Below are positions 1 through 7,027 of a stretch of 64,000 nt of DNA, in pieces. The notes beneath the pieces are model-generated. The model was not told the DNA's origin, searched no databases, and saw nothing but the letters and a program-made list of their open reading frames with translations. The stretch is taken from contig NZ_FNCO01000008.1 of the NCBI RefSeq assembly GCF_900100795.1, positions 1-64,000 of the forward strand. Reading direction: 5' to 3'. The position numbers and the translations under genes were made by a program. The DNA is from Pseudomonas abietaniphila. GTDB lineage: Bacteria > Pseudomonadota > Gammaproteobacteria > Pseudomonadales > Pseudomonadaceae. The stretch's first letter is position 1; the number at the start of each line of letters is the position of its first letter.

Positions 1-117
1 TATGGGTGAGGTGATGCAGAAGGCCATGACTATGCGGCATGATGCTCCAGCTTCAATTCAATGACCGTGTTGCACTCAGCTCCTGCAACCGCCCAGCTAT
101 AAAGAAATCAGGGCCGA

Positions 118-156
118 TCATCGCCATTGAGTTTGTGGCGATGACCGTGCTTTTTT
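118..156 (+). terminator. Candidate intrinsic terminator near the left edge
   Basis: A perfect 9-bp inverted repeat (TCATCGCCA at 118-126, TGGCGATGA at 136-144) with a 9-nt loop is followed six bases later by a run of six T. It could end a gene entering from the left: a short open frame with no upstream limit reaches a stop at 62-64, but it is too short to identify. It also lies downstream of the minus-strand regulator that ends at 184. The rest of bases 1-183 shows nothing else I recognise. Confidence 0.4.
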
Positions 157-183
157 GTCTGTAATCGCCCCATGGCTTAAGCT

Positions 184-1059
184 TCAGTGATAAAGCCACC
201 CCTGCAACTCATCCAAATTCACCACCACAATCTGCTGCGCTGTCGCCTTGGCATGCACCTTGGCCGTGTCGATTTGATAGCGCTGCAGCACGTACTGCAC
301 CAGCGCGCCGCGAGTCTCGATTACTAACTGGCCATCCTGCATGCCGTAGTCGGTTTCGATAATGGCTTGCTGCTCGGGTTTCAGGCGTGAGTCCGGTTCG
401 ATAATGACCTGCACCAGACTGCTCCAGCCCGGATCTTGCTCGCGAGTATTTTCGGTCTCGTCGTCCATTAACTCCGGCACACCGCGAAAGCGACTGAGCA
501 CGAAGTCGCGGTAATCCCTGTTCTTCTCGCAATACGCCCGCACATGCCAGCGCATGCCAGTGTAGATCAACGTGTGCGGGGCGATCAGACGGGTTTCCGC
601 GTCCGGCGTAGTGAAGGACACATACTCACATTCAAGGCGCAGGCCTTCGCGGCAGGCGCGAAGGAGAGGGCGCAGCAGTTCCGGGCGCACGGTGCGATCC
701 GGCACCTGTAGCACTTCGGTATGTGCATAGGCCAATGCCAGGCCGTCCACATGCGGGGCGCGGTCATGGTTTTGGTTGAGCAGGTGCAAGTAGGCGCTGG
801 CGCTCTCGTCGATGAAGAGCGGCTTGAACTGCTTGCTCGGCACATACCCCTTCAAATGCTTGTCATATTCCAGGTTCTTTGGCGCGTGCTCGTTGATGTA
901 GGTGTTGATGTCTTTTGACGCCTGCTGGCGGCTGATGCCGAAGCTCTGCATCAGGTGGTTGGTGGTCAGCCGGCCTTCCCACCAGACCACGGTCTCGATC
1001 AAGCGATAACGCAACGCCAAGTCCCAGCGCACCGATTCGATTTCTTGCTTGCGTTTCAT
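184..1059 (-). CDS. WYL-domain transcriptional regulator (BrxR/CapW-like)
   Basis: 291 aa. The N-terminal ~70 residues look like a winged helix-turn-helix (LTTNHLMQSFGISRQQASKD). The middle has a WYL domain, seen in the stretch around HTLIYTGMRWHVRAYC and the following RDFVLSRFRG, and the last ~80 residues resemble the WCX extension. Proteins of this layout (BrxR, CapW) are known repressors placed at the edge of phage-defence loci, where a ligand sensed by WYL is thought to relieve repression. I chose the ATG at 1059 because GGAG lies five bases upstream; a GTG at 1065 is also in frame. The gene is divergent from the rest of the defence block, and an inverted repeat lies 48 bp upstream. Control of the block is inferred from position. 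Confidence 0.85.
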   Translation of the reverse strand: MKRKQEIESVRWDLALRYRLIETVVWWEGRLTTNHLMQSFGISRQQASKDINTYINEHAPKNLEYDKHLKGYVPSKQFKPLFIDESASAYLHLLNQNHDRAPHVDGLALAYAHTEVLQVPDRTVRPELLRPLLRACREGLRLECEYVSFTTPDAETRLIAPHTLIYTGMRWHVRAYCEKNRDYRDFVLSRFRGVPELMDDETENTREQDPGWSSLVQVIIEPDSRLKPEQQAIIETDYGMQDGQLVIETRGALVQYVLQRYQIDTAKVHAKATAQQIVVVNLDELQGWLYH

Positions 1060-1106
1060 AGCCACTCCATCTGCACGAAAACTTTACCTGTACGGGCAAA
1101 CACTCT

Positions 1107-1133
1107 AGATATGTCTATTCAGGCTACATATCT
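1107..1133. promoter_or_regulatory. Inverted repeat, candidate operator of the WYL regulator
   Basis: AGATATGT (1107-1114) and ACATATCT (1126-1133) form a perfect 8-bp inverted repeat with an 11-bp spacer, so the half-site centres are 19 bp apart. It lies in the divergent region between the WYL regulator and the small gene at 1191. Size, symmetry and position fit a dimeric repressor that controls its own gene. Binding is inferred, not shown. Confidence 0.5.
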
Positions 1134-1190
1134 TGGCGCTGTCGTTCAAGCCGGCTGCAACATAGAGAGCTGATACAGGGAGAGCTAAGC

Positions 1191-1478
1191 GTGTTTGGAT
1201 TTGGGCTGTCATGGGTCGTGATGGGTGTTTGCATACTGCTGGTGCAAGGGGCTGGCGTTGCCCTGTGCTTGCAGGTGCTGCAGCGGCGTGAGGCCTTTGC
1301 AGCCTTGCAAAACTCACAGGCCCAGCTTAAGCAAATGCAGGCGCGGGTTTATCAGTTGGAGAATGAGATATGCGAGCTAACTGCTGGCCTGCGGGCGGAA
1401 AAGGCACACGTCGAGCAGCTACAGCGCCAGCTTGAGTTTGCGCAGCAACAAGCCCGGCAGATACAACACGACAGCTAA
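1191..1478 (+). CDS. Small membrane-anchored coiled-coil protein
   Basis: 95 aa. One hydrophobic helix spans about residues 5-28 (VVMGVCILLVQGAGVALCL). From residue 35 to the end the protein is a highly charged, glutamine-rich helix (LKQMQARVYQLENEICEL and onward) that should form a coiled coil facing the cytoplasm. The GTG start at 1191 follows a GGGAGAG Shine-Dalgarno sequence; an in-frame ATG at 1221 would remove part of the membrane helix. The fold recalls small DUF1043/YhcB-like or phage spanin-type proteins, but no family is certain. It is the first plus-strand gene after the WYL regulator and slightly precedes the M15-like gene. Function unknown. Confidence 0.55.
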   Translation: MFGFGLSWVVMGVCILLVQGAGVALCLQVLQRREAFAALQNSQAQLKQMQARVYQLENEICELTAGLRAEKAHVEQLQRQLEFAQQQARQIQHDS

Positions 1479-1554
1479 TCACCTGCAGACAAATCTAAAC
1501 GCTGTCGGGTACAACCTCAGGCAACGGATGTTAGTCACAGCGGAGCAAATCAGG

Positions 1555-2214
1555 ATGAAGAAACCAGCATCAGTACAGGCTCTGGAAGATCTGGGTCGGG
1601 TCAGGCTTTCCAAGCACTTTTTCATGCGTGATTTCCTGTACTCGGAAATCAGCCAGATTGAAGGTATCCCCAATATTCCGGACTACCCGGATCGCGCCAT
1701 CGAAGCGGGGCGCGGGCTTTGCGAGCAGTTGTTGGAGCCGCTGCAGGATCGCTTCGGGCGGATCGTCATTCGTTCGGCCTACCGAGCACCAGCCGTCAAT
1801 GCCAAAGGGGCGGAGAACAGTAACCAATACAGCTGCGCCGCCAACGAGAAAAACTACGCCTCGCACATCTGGGACTACCTGGATGCGGAAGGGCACTTAG
1901 GTGCGACAGCCTGCATTGTAGTGCCTGCCTTGTTGCCCTGGTATGAAGAGCACAAAGATTGGACGCCCCTGGCGTGGTGGATTCACGACAATCTGCCTTA
2001 CACCAGTCAGTTCTGGTTCCCCAAGCTGGCCGCATTTAATTTGCGCTGGAGTGGCAATCCGAATGCGCTCCCAAGCATTAGCACCTATGTCAATAATCCG
2101 CACACTGGTGACAAAAAGGCGTTGGTGAAAGATGGCGTTGCCACGTTAAACCTGGATGAGCGCAAAGCAATCGTGCGGCCGTGGCTGGCCAGTCTTGGGG
2201 TGGGGGTGGCCTAA
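1555..2214 (+). CDS. Conserved hypothetical protein, possible peptidase M15-like fold
   Basis: 219 aa from the ATG at 1555; an in-frame ATG at 1528 is an alternative and neither has a strong ribosome site. After a short leader comes a segment (SKHFFMRDFLYSE, then GLCEQLLEPLQDRFG and IVIRSAYRAPAVN) laid out like the start of D,D-carboxypeptidase or Hedgehog-fold proteins. It is followed by SHIWDY and GHLGATACIV, where M15 peptidases carry SxHxxGxAxD. The canonical aspartate is replaced, so peptidase activity is doubtful. There is no signal peptide. Position between a WYL regulator and hsdM suggests it is a cargo gene of the defence island. Function unknown; the M15 link is a guess from motif order. 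Confidence 0.5.
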   Translation: MKKPASVQALEDLGRVRLSKHFFMRDFLYSEISQIEGIPNIPDYPDRAIEAGRGLCEQLLEPLQDRFGRIVIRSAYRAPAVNAKGAENSNQYSCAANEKNYASHIWDYLDAEGHLGATACIVVPALLPWYEEHKDWTPLAWWIHDNLPYTSQFWFPKLAAFNLRWSGNPNALPSISTYVNNPHTGDKKALVKDGVATLNLDERKAIVRPWLASLGVGVA

Positions 2215-2387
2215 GAGTAGGTCGACAAGCTGCTTGGGTCATTCATGGCGCGCATTGATTGGGCGGTTAACAGACCATGCTGGCAGAAAAGCATCGCGCA
2301 TGGCTTTACCCATGTGCGGCCAATGGATAAGGTGACGAACATCACAGCATGGCAGGCTGCAGTATCCCAGGGATGGCCTCTCCAATC

Positions 2388-2419
2388 GTATTGGCACACA
2401 GCCCAATACTCGTTATACA
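2388..2419 (+). promoter_or_regulatory. Sigma70 promoter with overlapping inverted repeat, upstream of hsdM
   Basis: TTGGCA (2391-2396) and TATACA (2414-2419) are separated by exactly 17 bp, close to the housekeeping consensus. The -35 box and spacer are covered by a 7-bp inverted repeat, GTATTGG (2388-2394) and CCAATAC (2403-2409), with an 8-bp gap. A repressor bound there would block RNA polymerase. The start codon of hsdM at 2505 lies about 80 bp past the predicted transcription start. This is the only promoter I can support before the whole hsd block. The rest of 2215-2504 shows nothing else clear. Confidence 0.55.
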
Positions 2420-2504
2420 GCCGTCCCGCATACCCCAGGTCCTTTGCCATCATCGTTTAAGTATCGGCGCGCAGCCTTTGTGCAGCGCGCATGAGGAGTG
2501 TTGC

Positions 2505-4430
2505 ATGAGTGGTTTGGCCCAACTTAGCGAAGCCCTGCTGGCCGCTGTGCCGGTAGATGGCAGCAGCATCGGCAATCAAACCTTGTTTGAGCGGCTAAAA
2601 GCGCAGTTGCCGGAGATCAGTGAAGAGCAGCTCTGGGCGGCCCGTGATGCGCTGATCGAGCAGGGCGTGCTGATCAAAGGCCGTGGTCGCGGTGGTTCGG
2701 TATTGCGCGCGCAAGCCTCGGGCAGCAGCCTGGCGGATCAGGTGTTGAACAAGGCCCGTGAGCGCATGGCTCCCGTGAACACTGAAGAAGTCTCTGCCGG
2801 TTATGTGGTGCAAGCCGCTGCAGCGGTGAAAAAGGTCAAAGCGCCCAAGCAGCAAGCCACCAGCATTGAGGCCATGGAGAAAACCCTCTGGGCTACAGCC
2901 GATAAACTGCGCGCCAATATGGATGCCGCCGAGTACAAGCACATCGTGCTCGGGCTGATCTTTCTTAAGTACATCTCCGACAGTTTCGCCGGTCGCCGCG
3001 AGGAGCTTACGCACAAGCTGCTGGATGAAAACGACGACTACTACCTGGGCGACGATGATCCGGAGGCGCTTAACGCCGAGCTGGAAGACCGCGACTACTA
3101 CCGCGAAGTGAACGTGTTCTGGGTGCCCGAAGTGGCGCGCTGGGAGTCGATTCGTGCAGCTGCCAAACAGGTGGACATTGGCAAGCGCATCGACGATGCC
3201 CTGGCCGCCATCGAGGCGGAAAACCCACGGCTGAAAAACATCCTCGACAAACGCTACGCCCGCGCTCAGTTACCGGACGGCAAGCTCGGCGAGCTGGTGG
3301 ATTTGATCTCCACTATCGGCTTTGGTGACGACATCGGCAAGGCCCGTGACCTGCTCGGTCAGGTCTACGAATACTTCCTCGGCCAGTTTGCCAGCGCCGA
3401 AGGCAAGCGCGGCGGGCAGTTCTACACGCCGGCCAGCATCGTAAAAAGCCTGGTAGCCGTGCTTAACCCGCACCACGGTAAGGTGTATGACCCGTGCTGC
3501 GGTTCGGGCGGCATGTTTGTTCAGTCCGAGAAATTTATCGAAGCCCACGGCGGCAAGCTGGGCGATGTGTCCATCTACGGGCAGGAAGCCAACCCCACCA
3601 CCTGGCGCTTGGCGGCGATGAACCTGGCCATTCGCGGCATCGACTTCAACCTGGGCAAAGAGCCGGCTGACACCTTTGTGCGCAACCAGCATTCTGACCT
3701 GCGTGCCGACTTTGTGCTGGCCAACCCGCCGTTCAATATCAGCGACTGGTGGCACGGCAGCCTCGAAGGCGACCCGCGCTGGGTGTATGGCACGCCGCCG
3801 CAAGGCAACGCTAACTACGCCTGGCTGCAACATATGCTCTACCACCTCAAACCCAATGGCCGCGCCGGCATTGTGTTGGCCAACGGCTCGATGAGTTCCA
3901 GCCAGAACAGCGAAGGTGATATCCGCCAAGCCATGGTCGAGGCCGACGCGGTGGAAGTGATGGTCGCGCTGCCTGGCCAGCTGTTCTTTAACACCCAGAT
4001 TCCTGCTTGCCTGTGGTTCCTCACCAAACAGAAAACCGCCCGCCCCGGCGAAGTGCTGTTTATCGATGCCCGCAAACTCGGCACCAGCGTCAGCCGCGTG
4101 CAGATCGAACTGACGGATACCGATATCGAACGCATCGCCCAAACCGTCGCCAATTGGCGCGGTGAGCCGCTGGATGTGGGCGGCGAGATTGCCGAATACC
4201 AGGACATCGCCGGCTTCTGCCGCAGCGTAAAGCTGGCGGAAATCGCCGAGCACGGCCATGTGCTGACGCCGGGCCGCTATGTCGGTGCCGAAGAGGTGGA
4301 GAATGACGACGAAGCCTTTGCCGAGAAAATGCAGCGGCTGACAAAGCAGCTAGGCGAGCAGATGGAGAAGGGCGCAGAACTCGACCAGTTGATCCGGCAG
4401 AAGCTGGGAGGACTGGGGTATGAGTTCTGA
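2505..4430 (+). CDS. hsdM: Type I restriction-modification, DNA methyltransferase subunit
   Basis: 641 aa. It transfers methyl groups from S-adenosylmethionine to adenine in the target chosen by HsdS. Motif I is DPCCGSGG at residues 329-336 and the catalytic motif IV is NPPF at residues 407-410. The helical HsdM_N domain lies around residues 125-290. The first ~100 residues are an extra module resembling a winged helix (LWAARDALIEQGVLIKGRG) that is absent from textbook HsdM of about 520 aa. I start at 2505, not the in-frame ATG at 2349, because GAGGAG lies just upstream and the extra 52 residues look random. The stop overlaps hsdS by 11 bp, so the two are translationally coupled. Confidence 0.93.
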   Translation: MSGLAQLSEALLAAVPVDGSSIGNQTLFERLKAQLPEISEEQLWAARDALIEQGVLIKGRGRGGSVLRAQASGSSLADQVLNKARERMAPVNTEEVSAGYVVQAAAAVKKVKAPKQQATSIEAMEKTLWATADKLRANMDAAEYKHIVLGLIFLKYISDSFAGRREELTHKLLDENDDYYLGDDDPEALNAELEDRDYYREVNVFWVPEVARWESIRAAAKQVDIGKRIDDALAAIEAENPRLKNILDKRYARAQLPDGKLGELVDLISTIGFGDDIGKARDLLGQVYEYFLGQFASAEGKRGGQFYTPASIVKSLVAVLNPHHGKVYDPCCGSGGMFVQSEKFIEAHGGKLGDVSIYGQEANPTTWRLAAMNLAIRGIDFNLGKEPADTFVRNQHSDLRADFVLANPPFNISDWWHGSLEGDPRWVYGTPPQGNANYAWLQHMLYHLKPNGRAGIVLANGSMSSSQNSEGDIRQAMVEADAVEVMVALPGQLFFNTQIPACLWFLTKQKTARPGEVLFIDARKLGTSVSRVQIELTDTDIERIAQTVANWRGEPLDVGGEIAEYQDIAGFCRSVKLAEIAEHGHVLTPGRYVGAEEVENDDEAFAEKMQRLTKQLGEQMEKGAELDQLIRQKLGGLGYEF

Positions 4431-5745
4431 TTGGCAAACCACAAGCGTTGAAGACATTGCAGCAAAGCGTTCTAGTGCAATGGCTACGGGGCCTTTCGGC
4501 TCAAGCATCAGTTCGAAATACTTCCAAGCCGAAGGGGTCCCGGTTATCCGTGGCTCCAATTTGAGCGCCGATATTCAGATCAAGCTAGATGACTCAGGTT
4601 TAGTTTTTGTCTCGAATGAAAAAGCACGCGAGTTTGATCGCTGCTTGGTGGGTAAAGGAGATCTGATTTTCACTTGCTGGGGCACCATCAATCAGATTGG
4701 CCTGATTGATGGTGATGCTGCATACGAAAACTACATCATCTCCAATAAGCAGATGAAGCTTACTGTTGATGAGCAACGAGTAGACCCACGGTTCGTTTAC
4801 TACGTTTTTTCAGGACCAGAAAAACAAGCTGAGATTATTGATAACGGCATAGGTAGCTCAGTACCAGGTTTCAATTTAGGTCAGTTGCGTAAGCATCAGC
4901 TACTCCTACCAACACTGCACGAGCAAAAAGCTATAGCTGATACGCTCGATCTATTTACAGACCGCATCACCCTGCTACGCGAAACCAACGCCACCCTGGA
5001 AGCCATCGCTCAGGCGCTGTTCAAATCCTGGTTCGTCGATTTCGACCCCGTGCGCGCCAAGGCCGAAGGCCGCCAGCCGGAAGGGATGGGCGCCACCACC
5101 GCCGCTCTGTTCCCCGATAGCTTCGAAAAGTCCGAACTGGGCTTGGTGCCGAAGGGGTGGTGTTACTCAACTGTTGGTCTTTCGTTCGTTCTTACAATGG
5201 GACAGTCACCGCCTGGTGATACTTACAATGAGACTGGTGAAGGATTGCCTTTTTATCAGGGGCGGACTGACTTTGGCTTCCGCTTTCCTAAGCAACGGAT
5301 TTTTTGTACTGAACCGACAAGGCTTGCAGGTGCAGGCGATACGCTCGTAAGCGTCCGGGCTCCAGTTGGTGATGTAAATATTGCGCTTGAGGCATGTGCA
5401 CTTGGCCGGGGAGTGGCGGGATTGCGCCATCCTGAGGGCCACCAAAGCTTTGTTTTTTATGCTGTTCGTTGCCTCAAGCCGTATTTTGAAATGTACGACG
5501 GTGAAGGCACGGTATTCGGATCAATCAATAAGAAAGATTTCCAGTCTCTGCCTGTAGTCGTTCCATCTGCAGAAGTCCTGAGTGCTTTTGAGGCTGTTGT
5601 CGCGCCACTTGATGCAGCAGTAGAAAACAATGAGCAGAAATTACGATCCCTCACCCAGCTCCGCGACACCCTCTTACCCCGCCTAATCTCCGGCCAACTG
5701 CGCTTGCCCGACGCAGAGCAAGCCGTTGAGGAGGCGCTGGCATGA
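4420..5745 (+). CDS. hsdS: Type I restriction-modification, specificity subunit
   Basis: 441 aa. It recognises the bipartite DNA target for HsdM and HsdR. Two target-recognition domains (about residues 1-165 and 240-375) are separated by a conserved helical spacer (LHEQKAIADTLDLFTDRI, then ALFKSWFVDFDPVRAKAEG). A matching helix closes the protein (LRSLTQLRDTLLPRLISG). This is the usual pseudo-symmetric layout at full length. The target domains are AT-richer than the conserved helices, as is common where recognition domains are swapped between strains. GGGAGG precedes the ATG inside the end of hsdM. The stop codon overlaps the next gene as ATGA. The target sequence cannot be read from the protein. 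Confidence 0.93.
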   Translation: MSSDWQTTSVEDIAAKRSSAMATGPFGSSISSKYFQAEGVPVIRGSNLSADIQIKLDDSGLVFVSNEKAREFDRCLVGKGDLIFTCWGTINQIGLIDGDAAYENYIISNKQMKLTVDEQRVDPRFVYYVFSGPEKQAEIIDNGIGSSVPGFNLGQLRKHQLLLPTLHEQKAIADTLDLFTDRITLLRETNATLEAIAQALFKSWFVDFDPVRAKAEGRQPEGMGATTAALFPDSFEKSELGLVPKGWCYSTVGLSFVLTMGQSPPGDTYNETGEGLPFYQGRTDFGFRFPKQRIFCTEPTRLAGAGDTLVSVRAPVGDVNIALEACALGRGVAGLRHPEGHQSFVFYAVRCLKPYFEMYDGEGTVFGSINKKDFQSLPVVVPSAEVLSAFEAVVAPLDAAVENNEQKLRSLTQLRDTLLPRLISGQLRLPDAEQAVEEALA

Positions 5746-6974
5746 CCACACCAGCAGCCGTAATCAACCTGCTGGATGCCGTGCGTATTCGCGCAGCATC
5801 CTTGGCCGAAGCCAAACAGCGCTATGCCGCTGAGTTGGCCCCGGACTTTAACCTGGTGGATCACCTGCGCAATAACGAGGTGGCGCTGTCGCGCTATCTC
5901 GGTCTGTTGCTGGATATAAAAGGCGAGCACGGCCAAGGCGAACTGTTTTTGCGCGGCCTGCTGCAGCGCTTGGGGCAACCCGGTTTTGAGCCGCAGGATC
6001 TGCTGCGCGTTGAGCTTGAACAACGCACCCACAGCGGCCGCTTCCTCGATATCTACCTTGAGTTTCGTGGTGGAGTGATCGGCATCGAAAACAAGCCGTG
6101 GGCCGCCGACCAGGACAAGCAGCTCGAAGACTACGCGCGCTTTCTGCAGCTGTCGGCCCGAGGTGGGCAGTGGCTGCTGGTATATGCCTGCAACTGGGAC
6201 CCTTCCGAAGCCAGTTTGAGCGAGGATCAGCGCAAGGCGCTGGAGCAAACCGGCAACTTCTTGCGCCTGGATTTTTTACGGATTGCCGAATGGCTGGATG
6301 ACAGCGCCTGCCATGCCCGCGCACCCAAGGTGCGGCTATTTGTGGAGGCGCTCAGCGCCTATGTACGCCAGCAGGTTAATGGAGAGATTGATGTGAGCGA
6401 GGCAGAGCAAATCAAGGAGGTCATCCTGCAAAAGCCAGGTCATCTCGAGGCGGCGCTTAAGGTGGCGCAATCTATCGCTCAAGTAAAAGCGCAGTTGTTG
6501 AAGGAGTTCAGAACCGCTTTGGAGCAAGCGCTGAAGGCTGAAGAGCTGGGCTTGGTCTGGGAAGATCAGGCGCTCACCAATGGTCGTACGGAGGCAGGTT
6601 TTGGTGTGAAACTGAACTCCGGCCACCAGCTAACTTTGCGCTTTGAGTTTGGGGGAGCGGGGCTGAATGCGCTGGACTGGGGGATTTGCCGGGAACACAC
6701 AAAGATTCAGGTGGATGCTGTCAAAGCTGGGATCGTTGCCGATGCCATGGATAGCGCTTTTGGTGTCAGACAGCGTGGTCATGTCTGGCCGTGGTACGTC
6801 GGTACAGGCGCGCAAGATCATGTGTTGAGAGACGACGAACGCAACTGGGCGACCTCCGCTGAGCCTTGGTTGCGCATTGGCGACAAGAGTGAACAGGGTT
6901 TGGTAAGCCGAATTGTAAAGCTGGCGCTAGAGGTCAGAGTTGCGCTTGCTGGTGTGGATGCGGCGATGCGTTGA
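5742..6974 (+). CDS. PD-(D/E)XK nuclease family protein (PDDEXK_4-like)
   Basis: 410 aa. A nuclease core lies near residues 80-135: GRFLDIYLEF supplies the aspartate and GVIGIENKPWAADQDKQL the E-x-K, followed by an alternating strand/helix pattern (WLLVYACNWDPSE). This matches PDDEXK_4 proteins, which are common in defence islands and mostly uncharacterised. The C-terminal half (about 200-410) is a separate domain of unknown fold. Its ATG overlaps the hsdS stop (ATGA), so it is translated with the specificity subunit, which is not part of a standard type I system. A second protein with the same core follows hsdR at 18323. I infer an accessory nuclease of the hsd locus; its substrate is unknown. 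Confidence 0.75.
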   Translation: MTTPAAVINLLDAVRIRAASLAEAKQRYAAELAPDFNLVDHLRNNEVALSRYLGLLLDIKGEHGQGELFLRGLLQRLGQPGFEPQDLLRVELEQRTHSGRFLDIYLEFRGGVIGIENKPWAADQDKQLEDYARFLQLSARGGQWLLVYACNWDPSEASLSEDQRKALEQTGNFLRLDFLRIAEWLDDSACHARAPKVRLFVEALSAYVRQQVNGEIDVSEAEQIKEVILQKPGHLEAALKVAQSIAQVKAQLLKEFRTALEQALKAEELGLVWEDQALTNGRTEAGFGVKLNSGHQLTLRFEFGGAGLNALDWGICREHTKIQVDAVKAGIVADAMDSAFGVRQRGHVWPWYVGTGAQDHVLRDDERNWATSAEPWLRIGDKSEQGLVSRIVKLALEVRVALAGVDAAMR

Positions 6975-7027
6975 GCAAGCATTTGATCGAACAGACACCA
7001 ATTGCCGAATAAAGGATTTCGACTGCC

